Source of the DNA: Galeruca laticollis
Taxonomy: Eukaryota; Arthropoda; Insecta; Coleoptera; Chrysomelidae
DNA: 64,000 nucleotides
Direction of reading: 5' to 3'
Assembly: GCA_963921935.1 (NCBI GenBank)
Contig: OY998175.1
Location: forward strand, 204,492,655-204,556,654
Every line of letters starts with the position of its first letter. Positions within the stretch are counted from its first letter, which is position 1. The notes under the pieces were generated by a model, which was not told the DNA's origin, made no database searches, and saw only the letters and a list, made by a program, of their open reading frames with translations. Shown here one piece after another: positions 20,560 to 31,559 of this stretch. A program made the position numbers and the translations under genes.

Positions 20560-22289
20560 GAAGCCTCCTTTGGTAAAGTATATTTGGAATGATGTTTTTG
20601 TTTATGTGGTAGAATGCGCAGCCTGTTTGATTATTTGCTTTTGAACTATCTATAAATATATATTCGTAATTTGACCAGTATTTGTTTTTGAATTCATTGA
20701 ATTTGGTTTGAGTCAGGTTTGGCATTTTGTCTTGAATTTCGAAATAATATGTTGGTGTTTTGTCAGCGTAGATATTTTCAGGTAGGTATGTAAAGTTAGG
20801 TAGTTTCCCGTTTGTATGTAATTTGTGTTGGTAGCTAGATATTTCCATAAGACTTTCCACTATAACTGGTTTTTTTTGAGTACCAGTATTTATAGGTGAG
20901 GACCTGAACTGTTAATGATTGAAACCTGTTAAGATATGATGCTTCCTTTGCTCTTATTTTAGTAAAAAACATATAACTGAGTAATTGTCTTCTTGGTTCA
21001 AGAGGTGGTATTATTGCTTCCGCTTCTTAATATATATAGGGGTGGATCTGTTATATCCTAGGCATATTCTCAAACATTTATTTTGTTGGGCTCCAATTTT
21101 GTTGAAGTGTGTTTGAGCTGCTGTTCCGTATAGATGACTTCCATAGTCTATAATTAACCTTACCATTGGTTTATTAAAAAAAAGCCGTATTTGGATCCGC
21201 TCCCCACTTTATATTGCAGAAAGCTCTTAATTTACTAATTAAATTTTCAGTTCTTTTGATTACTTGGTGTAAACAGTCTTTCTATTAAAGTTTCTTGTCT
21301 TACAGTAATCCAAGGTAGTTGATGGTTTTTTAATGGGAAAGGTGTATTTACCTAGGGCTATCAGATTTTACGGACAACTTCTAGTTCTGGAAAAGACACA
21401 TACTTCGCTCTTGTTATCTGATATGGACAGCCTAATATTATCGAACCATTTTTGGATTGGACTAAATTCCGCGTTAATAATTCTTGTACATCTTTCAACT
21501 GATTTTTCTGTGGTGTATAACACAATATCATCGGCGTATTGTACTTATTTTAGATTTTGGTGATATGATTTTTTCAATATCCATTGTATAGAGGATGAAT
21601 AGGATTGGACTGAGAATGCTTCCTTGTGGTAAACCATCTCTGGAAATTCTTGGAACTGAAATGTGTTGGTTAATTTTTGGGGAGACTGATCTATTTGAAT
21701 ATGCGTTCTTAATGAAATTTGCCATATAAGTTGGTAATCCTATGTTGATGAGTTTTTCCCCCAGTAAATTCATTTGGTCATTATCGAAAGCTGATGCTAC
21801 ATCGATAAATGTAGCTAAAGTGTGGTGTTTTTGTGAATATCCCAGATAAATATCGTTTACTAATATTGTTAGAGGTTCTTGGGTAGACCTACCTTTTCTA
21901 AATGCATATTGTGAGTCAGGCAAAAATTTTTCAGTCTCTAACCAATGTTCGAGTCTGTTCATAATCATTTTTTCCGAAGTTTTAAAGACACATGATGAAA
22001 GTGATATAGGTCTATATGATGCTGTAGTATCGTCTCTTTTACCTGGTTTTTTTATGGGTGAGACGATGTAGTCTTTCCATCTTTCGGGGAAAGGTATCTG
22101 GTTTGTCCAGATACAGTTGAACAGTTCTAGCAATGCTTTTTTCTGGTCTTTCTCACCGAATCTTAAAAATTCGTCTACCGGGAAGTTTGTAGTTTCTGTG
22201 TTACTTAATTCCATATCAATATCTTTATTGTTATTTTCGGAGGGCCTTCCTCCGCTAGTTCCACTCATAGATTGTATTTTATTTTTCAC
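20560..22289 (-). pseudogene. LINE 5' half: ORF1 start fused to RT, ending inside RNase H
   Basis: The minus strand starts with a short ORF1-like N terminus (MSGTSGGRPSENNNKDIDME). After about 60 codons it runs directly into the RT thumb-finger region (LLELFNCIWTNQIPFPERW). The endonuclease and the rest of ORF1 are missing. RT motifs follow: TASYRPISLSSCVFK, YAFRKGRSTQEPL, FIDVASAFDND, RDGLPQGSILSPILF. After a frameshift near 21560 comes the catalytic QYADDIVLYT. The later part is frameshifted several times but ends in RNase H (IFIDSSKANNQTGCAFYHIN, then LPKEASIY in another frame). The sequence stops at the (TA)n, and the missing RNase H end is at 12007-12760. Confidence 0.82.
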
Positions 22290-22389
22290 TTAATTAGAGA
22301 AATAAATTTCACAAATCACTTAATATATCATGATTGTAAATAGTTTTTGTTTAGACTATAGAGATAACACCGTCAGCTAGGTCGGCCTC

Positions 22390-23962
22390 AAGTTGAGAGT
22401 GTGAGTAGATCTCACTCCCAAATCAAAGGCTTCCCTACTGATTTCGAATTAGTCTCCCCAGAGCAAGAGGCGAAATTTTGTTGGTAGAAGTCGTTTGCTC
22501 ATGGTGAAAGGTGTTTAAACACGATAGCTTGGGTTTTCTGAGTGTTGAGAGTCACACGCCATCTCCTGCACCAATTTGAAAATTGCGTCAGTAGATTTTG
22601 AGATCGAATGTTGAGAGAGCGAATGTTAGTGGTGGAAAGATTAACGCGGTGTCGTCCGCATATAATTGGATTTTATCCTAGAGGTGTCATGGTACAGGTG
22701 TTTCATAATATTATGTATAATAGTGGAGCGAGTACTGTTTCTCCCCGATCGACCGACCTGCTCAACTCCTTCGATTGTGAACGGTGAGAGAAGTGGAGAG
22801 TTCTAATTTAGTGGGATATTAACGTAAGAGTTCCGAGTTATGTTTCGGGTGAGGAGGACTGTTTCGATGGCAAAGTCCCTGAGAAATCTTGTATTGTCAG
22901 ATGGTGTAAAGACAGTTTGTAGGTTATTTTTGAAGGCGGTAGCTTTGTCTTCGGGAGTGTAGATCTTCTGTTCTTTGCTCTTAGGGATGTGTTTCTATTT
23001 TACTATTAGGGCCGAGAAGGCTTTAGAATTTTTGCTGAAATACGCGCCCTTTCCTGAAGTCCAGTCCGGTAGTATCGGCCTTCCATTGTCTCTCCTTTTC
23101 AGCATTGATTTCGTACCGAACCTGAACGTTTAGACGGTTCCATTCTTTCTAGACGGCGGGATCTCGAGTGCGTCTGTATAACCTATATAACTGTCTTTTC
23201 TGACGGATTTTTTGAAGAATTCGTTGCGGAAGGGCATGATAGTTAGTGTTGATGCTAGTGAGTCGTACGGCTATGTCTTGTGCATCGGTTAAGAGGGATT
23301 GGAATTTCTCTGCTTGATTTGAAGAAGACTAATGAATGACGGGTTGTGGTAAATTAGTGGAAACTTGATTTGCGAAAGAATCCCAATCGTTTTTTTTTAA
23401 ATCGTGATATGAGAAAGTAGTTGACGGTGGTGGGATTGGATTGTGTAGAGACGTGTTGACCAGTAGTGGGACATAGTCTGAGGTAATGAGGTCGCCTATG
23501 AAGCATTCGTCGTTGATGCGGGTGATTAACCTGTCAGTGATCGACAATGGAAGCGCCGAAGTGACTTACGGTTGGATTATTGTCTTCAATCCGAGAAATG
23601 GGATGGGAGACTAGCTGGTCGGCTAGTATTCTGCCGTTTGGATTGGTGAATGTATCACCGAAAAGAGTGTTGCGTGAGGTAAAGTCGCCCATTATCACGG
23701 CTCGTGGCAGAGTGGATGCATATTCGAGGAGGTCGATTGATAATTGTTGATTGGGATGTTTGTAATAGGAACAGAAGGTTGTCTTGATATTACTCCACGA
23801 TTGCATAGCCATCGACATGGCTATGCAATCCAAATTCTGTAAAGACAGAAATACAGAGAGCGGGTGTGGAAAGTGGTATAGCCAGCAAAGCGAGGGGACT
23901 TTTTCAAAAGAGTATTGGTGATAGATAATATTTGTATTTTTTGGGAATGTAAAAGGTGGCAA
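22390..23962 (-). pseudogene. Jockey-type LINE ORF2 remnant (endonuclease, part of RT, 3' tail)
   Basis: The endonuclease C-terminal half is at 23534-23962: RAVIMGDFTSRNTLFGDTF (GDFN changed to GDFT), then NNPTVSHFGASIVDH. After a frame change the linker follows at 23329-23547, with the end of the endonuclease (ITSDYVPLLVNTSL) and a W-D-S-F segment, then decayed linker to about 22980. The RT palm is largely deleted. A late RT segment remains near 22560-22650, with the region after the YADD site and a WCRRWRVTLNTQKTQAIVF-like block. The 3' untranslated tail runs to about 22390. Nothing here could be active. Confidence 0.7.
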
Positions 23963-23989
23963 TTCACGGTCCCGATGACAAAGTCCAGG

Positions 23990-25139
23990 ACTTAATGTTG
24001 TCTTTTTGAAGCGAAGGCAAAGTGGACGCGGTTGCCCACGCCACTTGTAACGCTACAATTGTAGCCGTGGAATGAGGGGATGAGGTGTGTGCGTGTGTCA
24101 GCCACTAGGCCACGGCCTGTCGGGACGGCGTGCATGATAGTCGTTGCTAAAATCTCTATTAGGATTTTAGTGTCGGTGGAGAGGTCGTAGGGATTGTTAG
24201 ATTTTTCCAGGATAATCGGAGCGATTTCCTGGGGAGTTTCCGGTGTTTCCAACCGCTCCGAATACCGGGGACGGTGAGCGGAATGCATGCCGCCGCAATT
24301 TTTGCATAGTGGGTTATTCGCCTTAATGCAATTGGTGAGTATGTGGTCAGATGCACCACAGGAGGAACAGACCGGTTTGGCCTTGCATGATTGGGCAAGG
24401 TGGCCTGTGCTGGAGCACCTGTTGCAGTATTTTGATACTGATAGTAGTGGGTTGATGGAGTTAGAGGTCTCACATAAATGTGAGAGACCGTAGTATCTTA
24501 TGCATTTCGATAGAGCGATCTGTTATGCCTCTTCGGATTCTGTGAGAATGCAAAACATAGAAGTGGGTTTGTTGGCTCTTCTGGAGATGATTCGACAGAA
24601 TTTGGTTGATGGGAAATTTACGTTATTGAGGATATCCTCTAATTCCTTTTCGGACATGGACATGTCTACATTTCTGCAGACGAAAGAGTAGGTGGGTTTA
24701 CGTGACTTGTAATGTGAACAGGCTTGGGAAGTGGAGTTGAGATGGTTGATGGTGACGTTGCCGTCACCTATGGTGTCACGAACTTTCTTGGAGAGAGCCT
24801 CGGAAGGGTTGTATAAGGATATTTCGAGGAGGGCGGTCCGACTGGGATTCGCTTTCAAGAAGGCGATATTTACCCTCAACAGATCGTTGGTGTTGAGGGG
24901 GTTAAATAACTCCCGTTGGGAAACAAATTTGGGTGGAAGGTTTTCTGTTGTGGCAATTCTAGTTTTGTTATATGGTCTATTAGATCCTTTTTACTTACGT
25001 CGGTGATCGGTTTGGGGGGAGTCTTGACGAGTTTGGGGAGAGGGGTGATTTCATACTCCTGGTTCAGATGGAGCGATTTGAAGACATGGTTAGGGTCGGA
25101 AGAAACGAAACGAATTGGTTGTTTCGTGCGGTAAAGTCT
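23990..25139 (-). pseudogene. Jockey-type LINE ORF1 with three zinc knuckles (broken)
   Basis: Upstream of the broken ORF2 on the same strand lies its ORF1, in three frames. 25139-24900 encodes the N-terminal gag part (VSKKDLIDHITKLEL region). 24879-24523 encodes the RRM-like part (VCRNVDMSMSEKELEDILNN). The knuckle array follows: CNRCSSTGHLAQSC, CSSCGASDHILTNC and CKNCGGMHSAH. The last 98 codons (24288-23992) are open and end in a stop at 23992. All knuckle ligands are present, but the frame changes at about 24900 and again near 24500. Confidence 0.75.
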
Positions 25140-25211
25140 TATTGTTAACTATAAAAAAATTTAAAAAACGCAACGTTGTTGAATTCAAATAAAATTTCTT
25201 TGCCGTAGAAA

Positions 25212-25353
25212 AATAGTATATGCAACTCTCATGTAATGGTTATTAATATACTCGCATTAACCACACGAAACTCGCCTTCGGCTTGTTTTGTATCCCGGTT
25301 TATGCTTGTTTATAAATAACCATCATTACATGATGATTGCATAAAATACTATT
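25212..25353. repeat. MITE-like foldback element, 142 bp
   Basis: AATAGTATATGCAACTCTCA at the left is matched in inverted orientation by TTGCATAAAATACTATT at the right, and TCATGTAATGG by CATTACATGA. The central part reads ACTCGCCTTCGGCTTGTTTT, itself a small palindrome. It encodes nothing. Confidence 0.6.
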
Positions 25354-25439
25354 AACCCTTTCTAATTTACAAAACCATAGAGAAAACACATAAATATTAA
25401 TAATAGGTAATATGTAAAACACCTTCAGTTACTATACCA

Positions 25440-26880
25440 AGAAGTTGTATATTTTTGGGAGACGACTTTGAAGGTCTGTCTAAAAGTTAATTGAATTTTT
25501 GTTTTTTTTGTTATAAATCAGTTCTTTGATTTCATGTTTGATTATGTTTTCTTCTTTGTCTAAAATTTTTATGTTTTCAGAATCGAAACAATGGTTGTTT
25601 TCGATAGCGTATTTTGAAAGCGCTGATGAATGTCCATTGTTGGTTTTTATATTGTACATGTAATTGTAGATTCTGCTATGTAAGTATTGAGATACTTGTC
25701 CTATGTATCACCATGGCAATCTTTACAATCGACATTATAAATTAAATTACTTTATTTCAATTGTTCGATTTTCAGTTTAAGTTTTGTTAAAAACGTTTAA
25801 GTATAATTATTTGGTTTCTGTGCTACATTTATATTATTTCCACTCAACAGCCTTTGGATTCTTTCTGATGCACCTACGTATGGTAATCTAATATATGTTT
25901 TGGTTGAGATATTATTACTAAAGCTATTAGTATTTCTATTGTTTGTGTGCTTTGAATTATTGTTGTTATATATTTCATGTATTCGCTTTTTTATTATAGG
26001 ATGATAAGAGCTTTTTGGATATCTTTTAGGTAAATAGGTTTAATAAAGGAGAGTGGTTGAAATCTATTTGGTCGTTAAGAAGGTTACCTGAATAATTGTT
26101 TTTATTTATCCCAAAAGCTTCTGAAAGATTTAGGTTCTACATGTAAAATTTCAAAACTTGGGTCGAAAGTACGTTTTTTTTCTAATAAATGATTTGAATA
26201 GTTAGAATCTATTTTTTTCTTGTCATAGCTACGTTTCTGTTCTGAAATTCTCGTTTTAAATTTTTTCAAAGTTCTACCGATACAAATTTCATCACAGTTG
26301 TCATTATTAAATTTTAATTTATAAACTCTTGATTTGTTCAATTTTGAAGATTTAGATTTGCAATTTTCAATTACTTTGAATAAAGCAAATATACAAGTTT
26401 ATAAGAATGATTTAATTTTTAAGGATGGTTTTCCAAAGTTTGTTAAGCTTTTAAATTGTTAATAACAAGGAAATACTGGTTACAAAGTCTGCTATATCAT
26501 ATTTTTATTTATTGTATTGTTACTTAAATTTTGATCGTAATTATTATTAGCTGCTATATGTTTCATGATATTTAGTTATTTGTTGTAATTATTAGTATTT
26601 AATGGGACTGTCAAACGTTGAAGTAGTTATAAGGCAGTCATCAACGTATCTTTCATAAAAATTTGGAACGTAATTTGATTGAATTATAACGGTATTTTCC
26701 AATTCTTCCAATACTAAATTTGCTGTCGTTTCTGCAATTGATGATCTCATGAATATTCGAAAAATATGTGAAAAAAATTCGTCATTATGTTTAAAATACC
26801 TGGAATATGGACTCAGCAACGATGCTCCTACAAATTCGTTCAAAGATAAAGAGTTCATTTATTTCTAGCCATCGGTTGTC
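25440..26880 (-). pseudogene. Penelope-like element remnant with two GIY-YIG segments
   Basis: Three minus-strand pieces resemble Penelope-like element pol. 26592-26858 carries an RT segment (SLNEFVGASLLSPYSRYF, then NFYERYVDDCLITT with the catalytic YVDD). 26102-26341 encodes a GIY-YIG-type endonuclease (VYKLKFNNDNCDEICIGRTL, then KTRISEQKRSYDKK). A second, separate GIY-YIG-like piece lies near 25480-25810 (LIYNVDCKDCHGD, then ALSKYAIENNH in another frame). The RT piece lacks the upstream palm and frames are broken throughout. Two nuclease fragments suggest either two overlapping insertions or a duplication. Confidence 0.6.
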
Positions 26881-27330
26881 AAAGGAAAATATTATACGAG
26901 TATGATCTTTCGGAATAATTTTATTTTTGATATATTCATTAAAATGCCATAAGTATTTGATTTGATAGTTGTTGTAACCGATTTAATTTGTTTGAACAGT
27001 TGCACTTAACAATTGAATAATTTCTAACATCATTTCTTCAAGATCTAAAGCGTTGAGCCCTCCGTGAAAACTGAAAGAATAACCCTTGGAAGTGGTTGAA
27101 AAATAAAATAAATGTGAAAAATGTTCCTTATGTAGAGCAATACGAAATTTTTTGAACATAGCACTAAAATTTTTAATTGGGGGAAACCTAGTATAGTATA
27201 TTGGGCAACAAATGAAGCCACTAAAACAATAAAACCTTTTGTAGGATTTATTTCTTATTTCAACTCTTATCCTTGGGAACTAATTATTGTTGGGCCTGGT
27301 ATCTATTTCATCTAGTCCACGATATCTGAC
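26881..27330 (-). other. Unassigned decayed coding-like region
   Basis: A minus-strand frame from about 27265 to 26960 is open and protein-like: RFYCFSGFICCPIYYTRFPP, then FHGGLNALDLEEMMLEIIQL. I do not recognise a family. It may be the N-terminal part of the neighbouring Penelope-like element or a separate transposon. Confidence 0.35.
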
Positions 27331-27359
27331 ATGTGATGTAGAAAGAGTATGGTTAACAT

Positions 27360-27600
27360 ACTTTTTCGTAATCTATGAAGGATATGAAGACATCTTTTAT
27401 TTGATCTTGACAGTTCTGTATTAACGTTTGTAGTCTAAATATGGCTTCTCTGGTTCCGAAACCGTTTTCAAGTCCAAACTGACTACTTCCTCACATTTTT
27501 TATAGAGCCTTATATGCAAAACTCTGAGAAAGAGTTTTGGAAAATGGCTATGACTAATGAACCAGTAGTCTTCACAATAGTTTGCGTTGTTTGACTATGG
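27360..27600 (-). pseudogene. RTE-type LINE reverse transcriptase fragment
   Basis: The minus strand encodes RLYKKCEEVV, then SSQFGLENGFGTREAIFRLQ and KDVFISFIDYEKV. These are the hallmark GxGTREA and CFIDYxKAFD blocks of RTE/BovB-like LINEs. Only about 80 codons remain and both ends fade. Confidence 0.7.
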
Positions 27601-28323
27601 TAATGTGATTAAAGTGAAGCGAAACCAATCCTCAAGAAAACGTCCAGTATCATAAATGTTAAAAAAATTTAATATCGTATTTATACATACATACATACAT
27701 AAACACGAGATATGACATAGGAAATTTTAAGGACACCCTATATAGATATAATTTTCTTGATAATAAAATAAGTCGAATCTAATTGATATAAAAAAACAAA
27801 TGTTGACCTACGCCAGAAAGGAATTTATACAAACAATTTTACATAACCGGCCAGGTCGATAAACAAAACATCGTGTGTTTTGCCATGTTTTGTTTATCAA
27901 AAATATAGTCAAACCGTGCAATTTAGTTAAAAATTAACCTTCAATTACTAAAATAAAAAACATGAGACAAGGGCAAAAATGAAAAAGATTTCTAAAATAA
28001 ATAGCAGGAAATTTGGTTACGGAGGCAGTGAGGTAGTAACCCTCATCGAGTGACCAGATACTGTAAGGCCTGCCACTTCGACGGCTCTACGTCAACAGTA
28101 ATATTGTGTAGTTGTGACTTGTGATATTTCAAAAACATAAGTTTTTTTTTCTGTCGTATAATTATTTTTTTGAACAAATACCGTATTGACATTTTATTTG
28201 ATTTGACTGGGTGTCCAAAAAGGTACATTTTCTGGTCATATTAAGTGCACTATTGACATTTGAGCCCCTCACCTAACATATTTGGGAAATTGTACGATTT
28301 AAAATCGATCTAATTTGAAATTA
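27601..28323. other. Spacer without a recognisable gene
   Basis: Contains a short (CATA)n near 27685 and a small inverted repeat around AAACAAAACA...TGTTTTGTTT (27850-27895). A 61-codon minus-strand frame at 28043-28228 has no recognisable family. Confidence 0.35.
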
Positions 28324-29370
28324 TATAGGGATATTCATATGTAAGAGATATCGTATTTGTACCGTCAGATTTCCAAAGTTTTGTTATTATAATTATTTTC
28401 TCATATTGTATAAGATATTCAACTGTAAGAAATATCGTATTTATACCTTCAGATTTGAAAGTTGTGTTTTGATCATTATTTTCTTATATTGTACAGGATA
28501 TTCAACTGTACGGGATACCGTATTTATACCGTCAGATTTCGAAAGTTTTGTTTTGATAATTATTTTCTTATATTGTACAGGGTATTCAACTGTACAAGAT
28601 ATAGTATTCCTCCAGATTTCAAAAGTTTTGTTTTGATAATTATTTTCTCATATTGTATGGGATATTCAACTGTAAGAAATATCGTATTTATACCTTCAGA
28701 TTTGAAAGTTGGGTTTTGATAATTATTTTCTTATATTGTACAGGATATTCAACTGTACGGGATACCGTATTTATACCGTCAGATTTCGAAAGTTTTGTTT
28801 TGATAATTATTTTCTCATATTGTACAGGGTATTCAACTGTACAAGATATAGTATTCCTCCAGATTTCAAAAGTTTTGTTTTGATAATTATTTTCTCATAT
28901 TGTATGGGATATTCAACTGTAAGAAATATCGTATTTATACCTTCAGATTTGAAAGTTGGGTTTTGATCATTATTTTCTTATATTGTATAGGATATTCAAC
29001 TGTACGTGATACCGTATTTATACTGTCAGATTTCGAAAGTTTTGTTTTGATAATTATTTTCTTATACAGAGTATTCAACTATACGAGATATAGTATGCCT
29101 TCAGATTTCGGAAGTGTTGTTTGGATAATTATTTTCATATATTGTACAGGATATTCAACTGTACGAGATATCGTATTTTATCTTTCATTTATGTCATAAT
29201 CAGGAAAGACCACTTTCAGAAATTTGGAAGACGTTTTTGCCCGAGTCAGATTAATTTTGTTTTTCTCATCTCATATACAGGGATAGTCATATGCAAGACA
29301 TCTTTTACTGTTGTCATAATAACGAGAAACTACTTCCAGATTATGAAAGACGTTTTTCCCTAAATTAATT
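28324..29370. repeat. Tandem satellite: about 82-bp monomers in 247-bp higher-order units
   Basis: The block GTACAGGATATTCAACTGTA recurs at 28491, 28575, 28655, 28738, 28822, 28902 and 28985, that is, with steps of 84, 80, 83, 84, 80 and 83 bp. Units three steps apart (247 bp) are almost identical, while adjacent monomers differ more. Outer monomers at 28324 and after 29060 are more diverged. Open frames across the array repeat with it and are not genes. Confidence 0.92.
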
Positions 29371-29439
29371 TCTAGTGTAACATACCGGGGCATTCTCCCC
29401 CGAGTAACTATTATTTTGTCCAATTCAAGGCTGTATTAT

Positions 29440-29910
29440 TGGATCTAATTAATTACTGTTTGTAATATATATAGACATATTTATTCACCCAGTCTGTTTC
29501 CTTCATCAACAACCCCTACCCTCGGACCAGCAAGTTTGAACGGGCTGACGCGACCTGCCTTAGAACTCAGGCTTGGCACATTGTATAAGCCCACGAGGCC
29601 TCACGGAAACCTTGTCCGCTCGTGCCAGGAAACCACCTCCACCGAGGTTACCCACAGGGGGATTCCTGGCTCTTAATTGTGCCGTAAGGCACTGGTGACA
29701 TCACGCTGCGAAAATTCAAGGCAATCGGAGTTCAAAGGGTGTCCTACACTGGCAACGGAGGGCTGCAAATCCTAACTGACCACTAGTTACTACACTGGTG
29801 ACGGAGGATTCTCTGACACGCTTCATTACAGTGGTGACAGCAGTGGGATGTCAGCAACATGGGCTGAGTTCATCACTGCTTCATCATAAGAATGTGATAA
29901 TAGGAATGAC
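29440..29910 (+). mobile_element. Possible LTR-retrotransposon leader remnant
   Basis: This is a GC-richer island in AT-rich DNA. It contains ACACTGGCAACGGAGG, ACACTGGTGACGGAGG and ACAGTGGTGACAGCAGTGGG, each of which resembles a gypsy-type TGGTGAC primer-binding region. No gag frame follows. The assignment is tentative. Confidence 0.3.
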
Positions 29911-29934
29911 CACTTCATTACCCTTTGGTCGTTA

Positions 29935-30110
29935 ATTAAGTGCTACTTTTCCGAGTACACATTATCGGAATCCGGAGCTTTATTATTCTTCATAAGTTTC
30001 ATGGCACATCTGATTTCGTTTCCTTATATGCTCGGTCCTAATGGATTTGTTACTTCTAATGTTGGATTTTCTAGTCGGTTGTCACTGAAAAAAATCAGCT
30101 GTATATGGGT
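29935..30110 (-). pseudogene. RTE-type LINE fragment (pre-RT region)
   Basis: The minus strand encodes ENPTLEVTNPLGPSI followed by EIRCAMKLMKNNKAPDSDNV, the conserved K-M-K-N-x-K-A-P/T-G-x-D-x-I block that precedes the RT domain in RTE LINEs. It is about 55 codons long, with one stop. Confidence 0.6.
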
Positions 30111-30722
30111 CCCAAGTTTATAATAGTCCTTTGGTGTCTACTATTATTAAATTTTGTGTATTTTCAAAGAAATTGGTCTTTCCTTTCTAGAGATGGAAGA
30201 TGTCATCTGAGCATGGAGGTTGTATCTATAAGAGGCGCTATTCGAGGTAACAGCAGGCCCGTACTATTCAAATTATAAATATTATTTGTTTCACCTGACT
30301 GTTTTGGATCTAATACAGTTTTTAATGTTTTGAGCAAAATAATAAGATATACGTAAGTACATAAAAAATTAAACACATTGGTATAAAAGAATATTTATTG
30401 CCATTTATATGAAACGATTTTATTACTTTGGTGCCTTATGCTTTCAGATTTATTCGTTTTTGTTTGGCAAAATGGTATAGCCTATCATTTGTATATCTAT
30501 TTACCACAGCTTTTATTAGCGAAATTCGATGGTTATCGAATGCTGACAATGAACGAATAAATTTGAAAATATATTTCTCTTCACATTTTGAGAGCTTTAT
30601 TCACAACAGATACTGTTGATATTTGTTTTCTTGATTGCACAATACAGTATATTTTATAACCTTTTCAGTTTGGATACATATCTCTAAAACATCTGCTGAG
30701 GGATATTCTAGTCCACCTTTTT
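30111..30722. other. AT-rich spacer, nothing recognised
   Basis: No coding, repeat or RNA signal that I can support. Confidence 0.4.
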
Positions 30723-31160
30723 TTATTTATAAAAGAAAATTAATTCATATTCCTCGTCACGCTTGTCTAAACAAATATTTTTTTCTTTAAAGAATGTAGG
30801 TACAACATATCCTGCTATATAGGCCATAATATGCTTTGAAAATTCTAACAGAGGATCTGGCAGATAATCATGACCTTGGTTAACTAATCCATGTATCTCA
30901 CTGGCAATATTTTCATCAAGTTGGAATGCCCTATAGTCTCTTGACGTTACATTAATTTGATGTACAGGGTCACATTTCAAAATTTGATGTTGCTCTAAAG
31001 GAAGACAATTTCCACGAAAGCTGTGGCGCAATTTCACTTGGACAAGTACTTTTTTATACGCCGATTGAAATTGACGAGCTGTGGGGTTATTGTTGTAATC
31101 TCCTTGGGAGTGAATGGACCCAAAGAACAATTCTAAGTGGTCCTGAGAAAACGTTTAGAG
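30723..31160 (-). pseudogene. P-element-like (THAP9-type) transposase, C-terminal fragment
   Basis: The frame is open from about 31160 and ends at 30723. It begins FSQDHLELFFGSIHSQGDYN and continues NNPTARQFQSAYKKVLVQV. This is the strongly conserved D-x-L-E-x-x-F-G-x-I-R/H block of P-element transposases, which holds late catalytic-domain residues. The 5' boundary reads TTTTCTCAG just before GACCAC, which could be a splice acceptor. The catalytic aspartates and the N-terminal THAP zinc finger are not nearby, so this is a fragment. Confidence 0.75.
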
Positions 31161-31550
31161 TCGCATAAACTGCAAAATATTCATAGCAACTAAATTTTTA
31201 AGTAAAATTTTAAGGATAGTTATACATATTTTCAGACCTAAAAATCCAGTATGTCTTAAAGAAACCAAAAGTAAAGTACTACCAATATGTGTTTTCAAGA
31301 AATTTAAATATTTATCTGTATAATTAAAAAAATATTCAATCGTAATCGTAATTCTTTCGACATAAAGTTACTTTGAAACAACATTGTGCTAAAAATTTCT
31401 TTAGTTTAAAACATCGAATAAACTGTTTATAATTAATATGTCTAACAGTCGCCCCAAATCCAACCAATTATTTTATATAATAATAATAATAATAAGTTTA
31501 TTTTCAAAATGTTATTACATAGTTTACAATAAAATTGTCATTCACATGTA
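31161..31550. other. AT-rich spacer with a short (AAT)n
   Basis: (AAT)n at about 31479-31494; otherwise nothing recognised. Confidence 0.4.
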
Positions 31551-31559
31551 AATAAACAC
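31551..31559. other. MULE target-site duplication, left copy
   Basis: AATAAACAC here and AATAAACAT at 33580-33588 flank the element; they match at eight of nine positions. Confidence 0.65.

Noticed and set aside
28406..29199. A set of similar small plus-strand proteins in tandem
   Set aside because: The similarity comes from the 247-bp tandem repeat. 247 is not a multiple of three, so the same DNA is read in shifting frames, which shows that it is not coding.
28324..29370. CRISPR-like regular repeats
   Set aside because: The repeats are contiguous about 82-bp monomers without unique spacers, in a eukaryotic genome.
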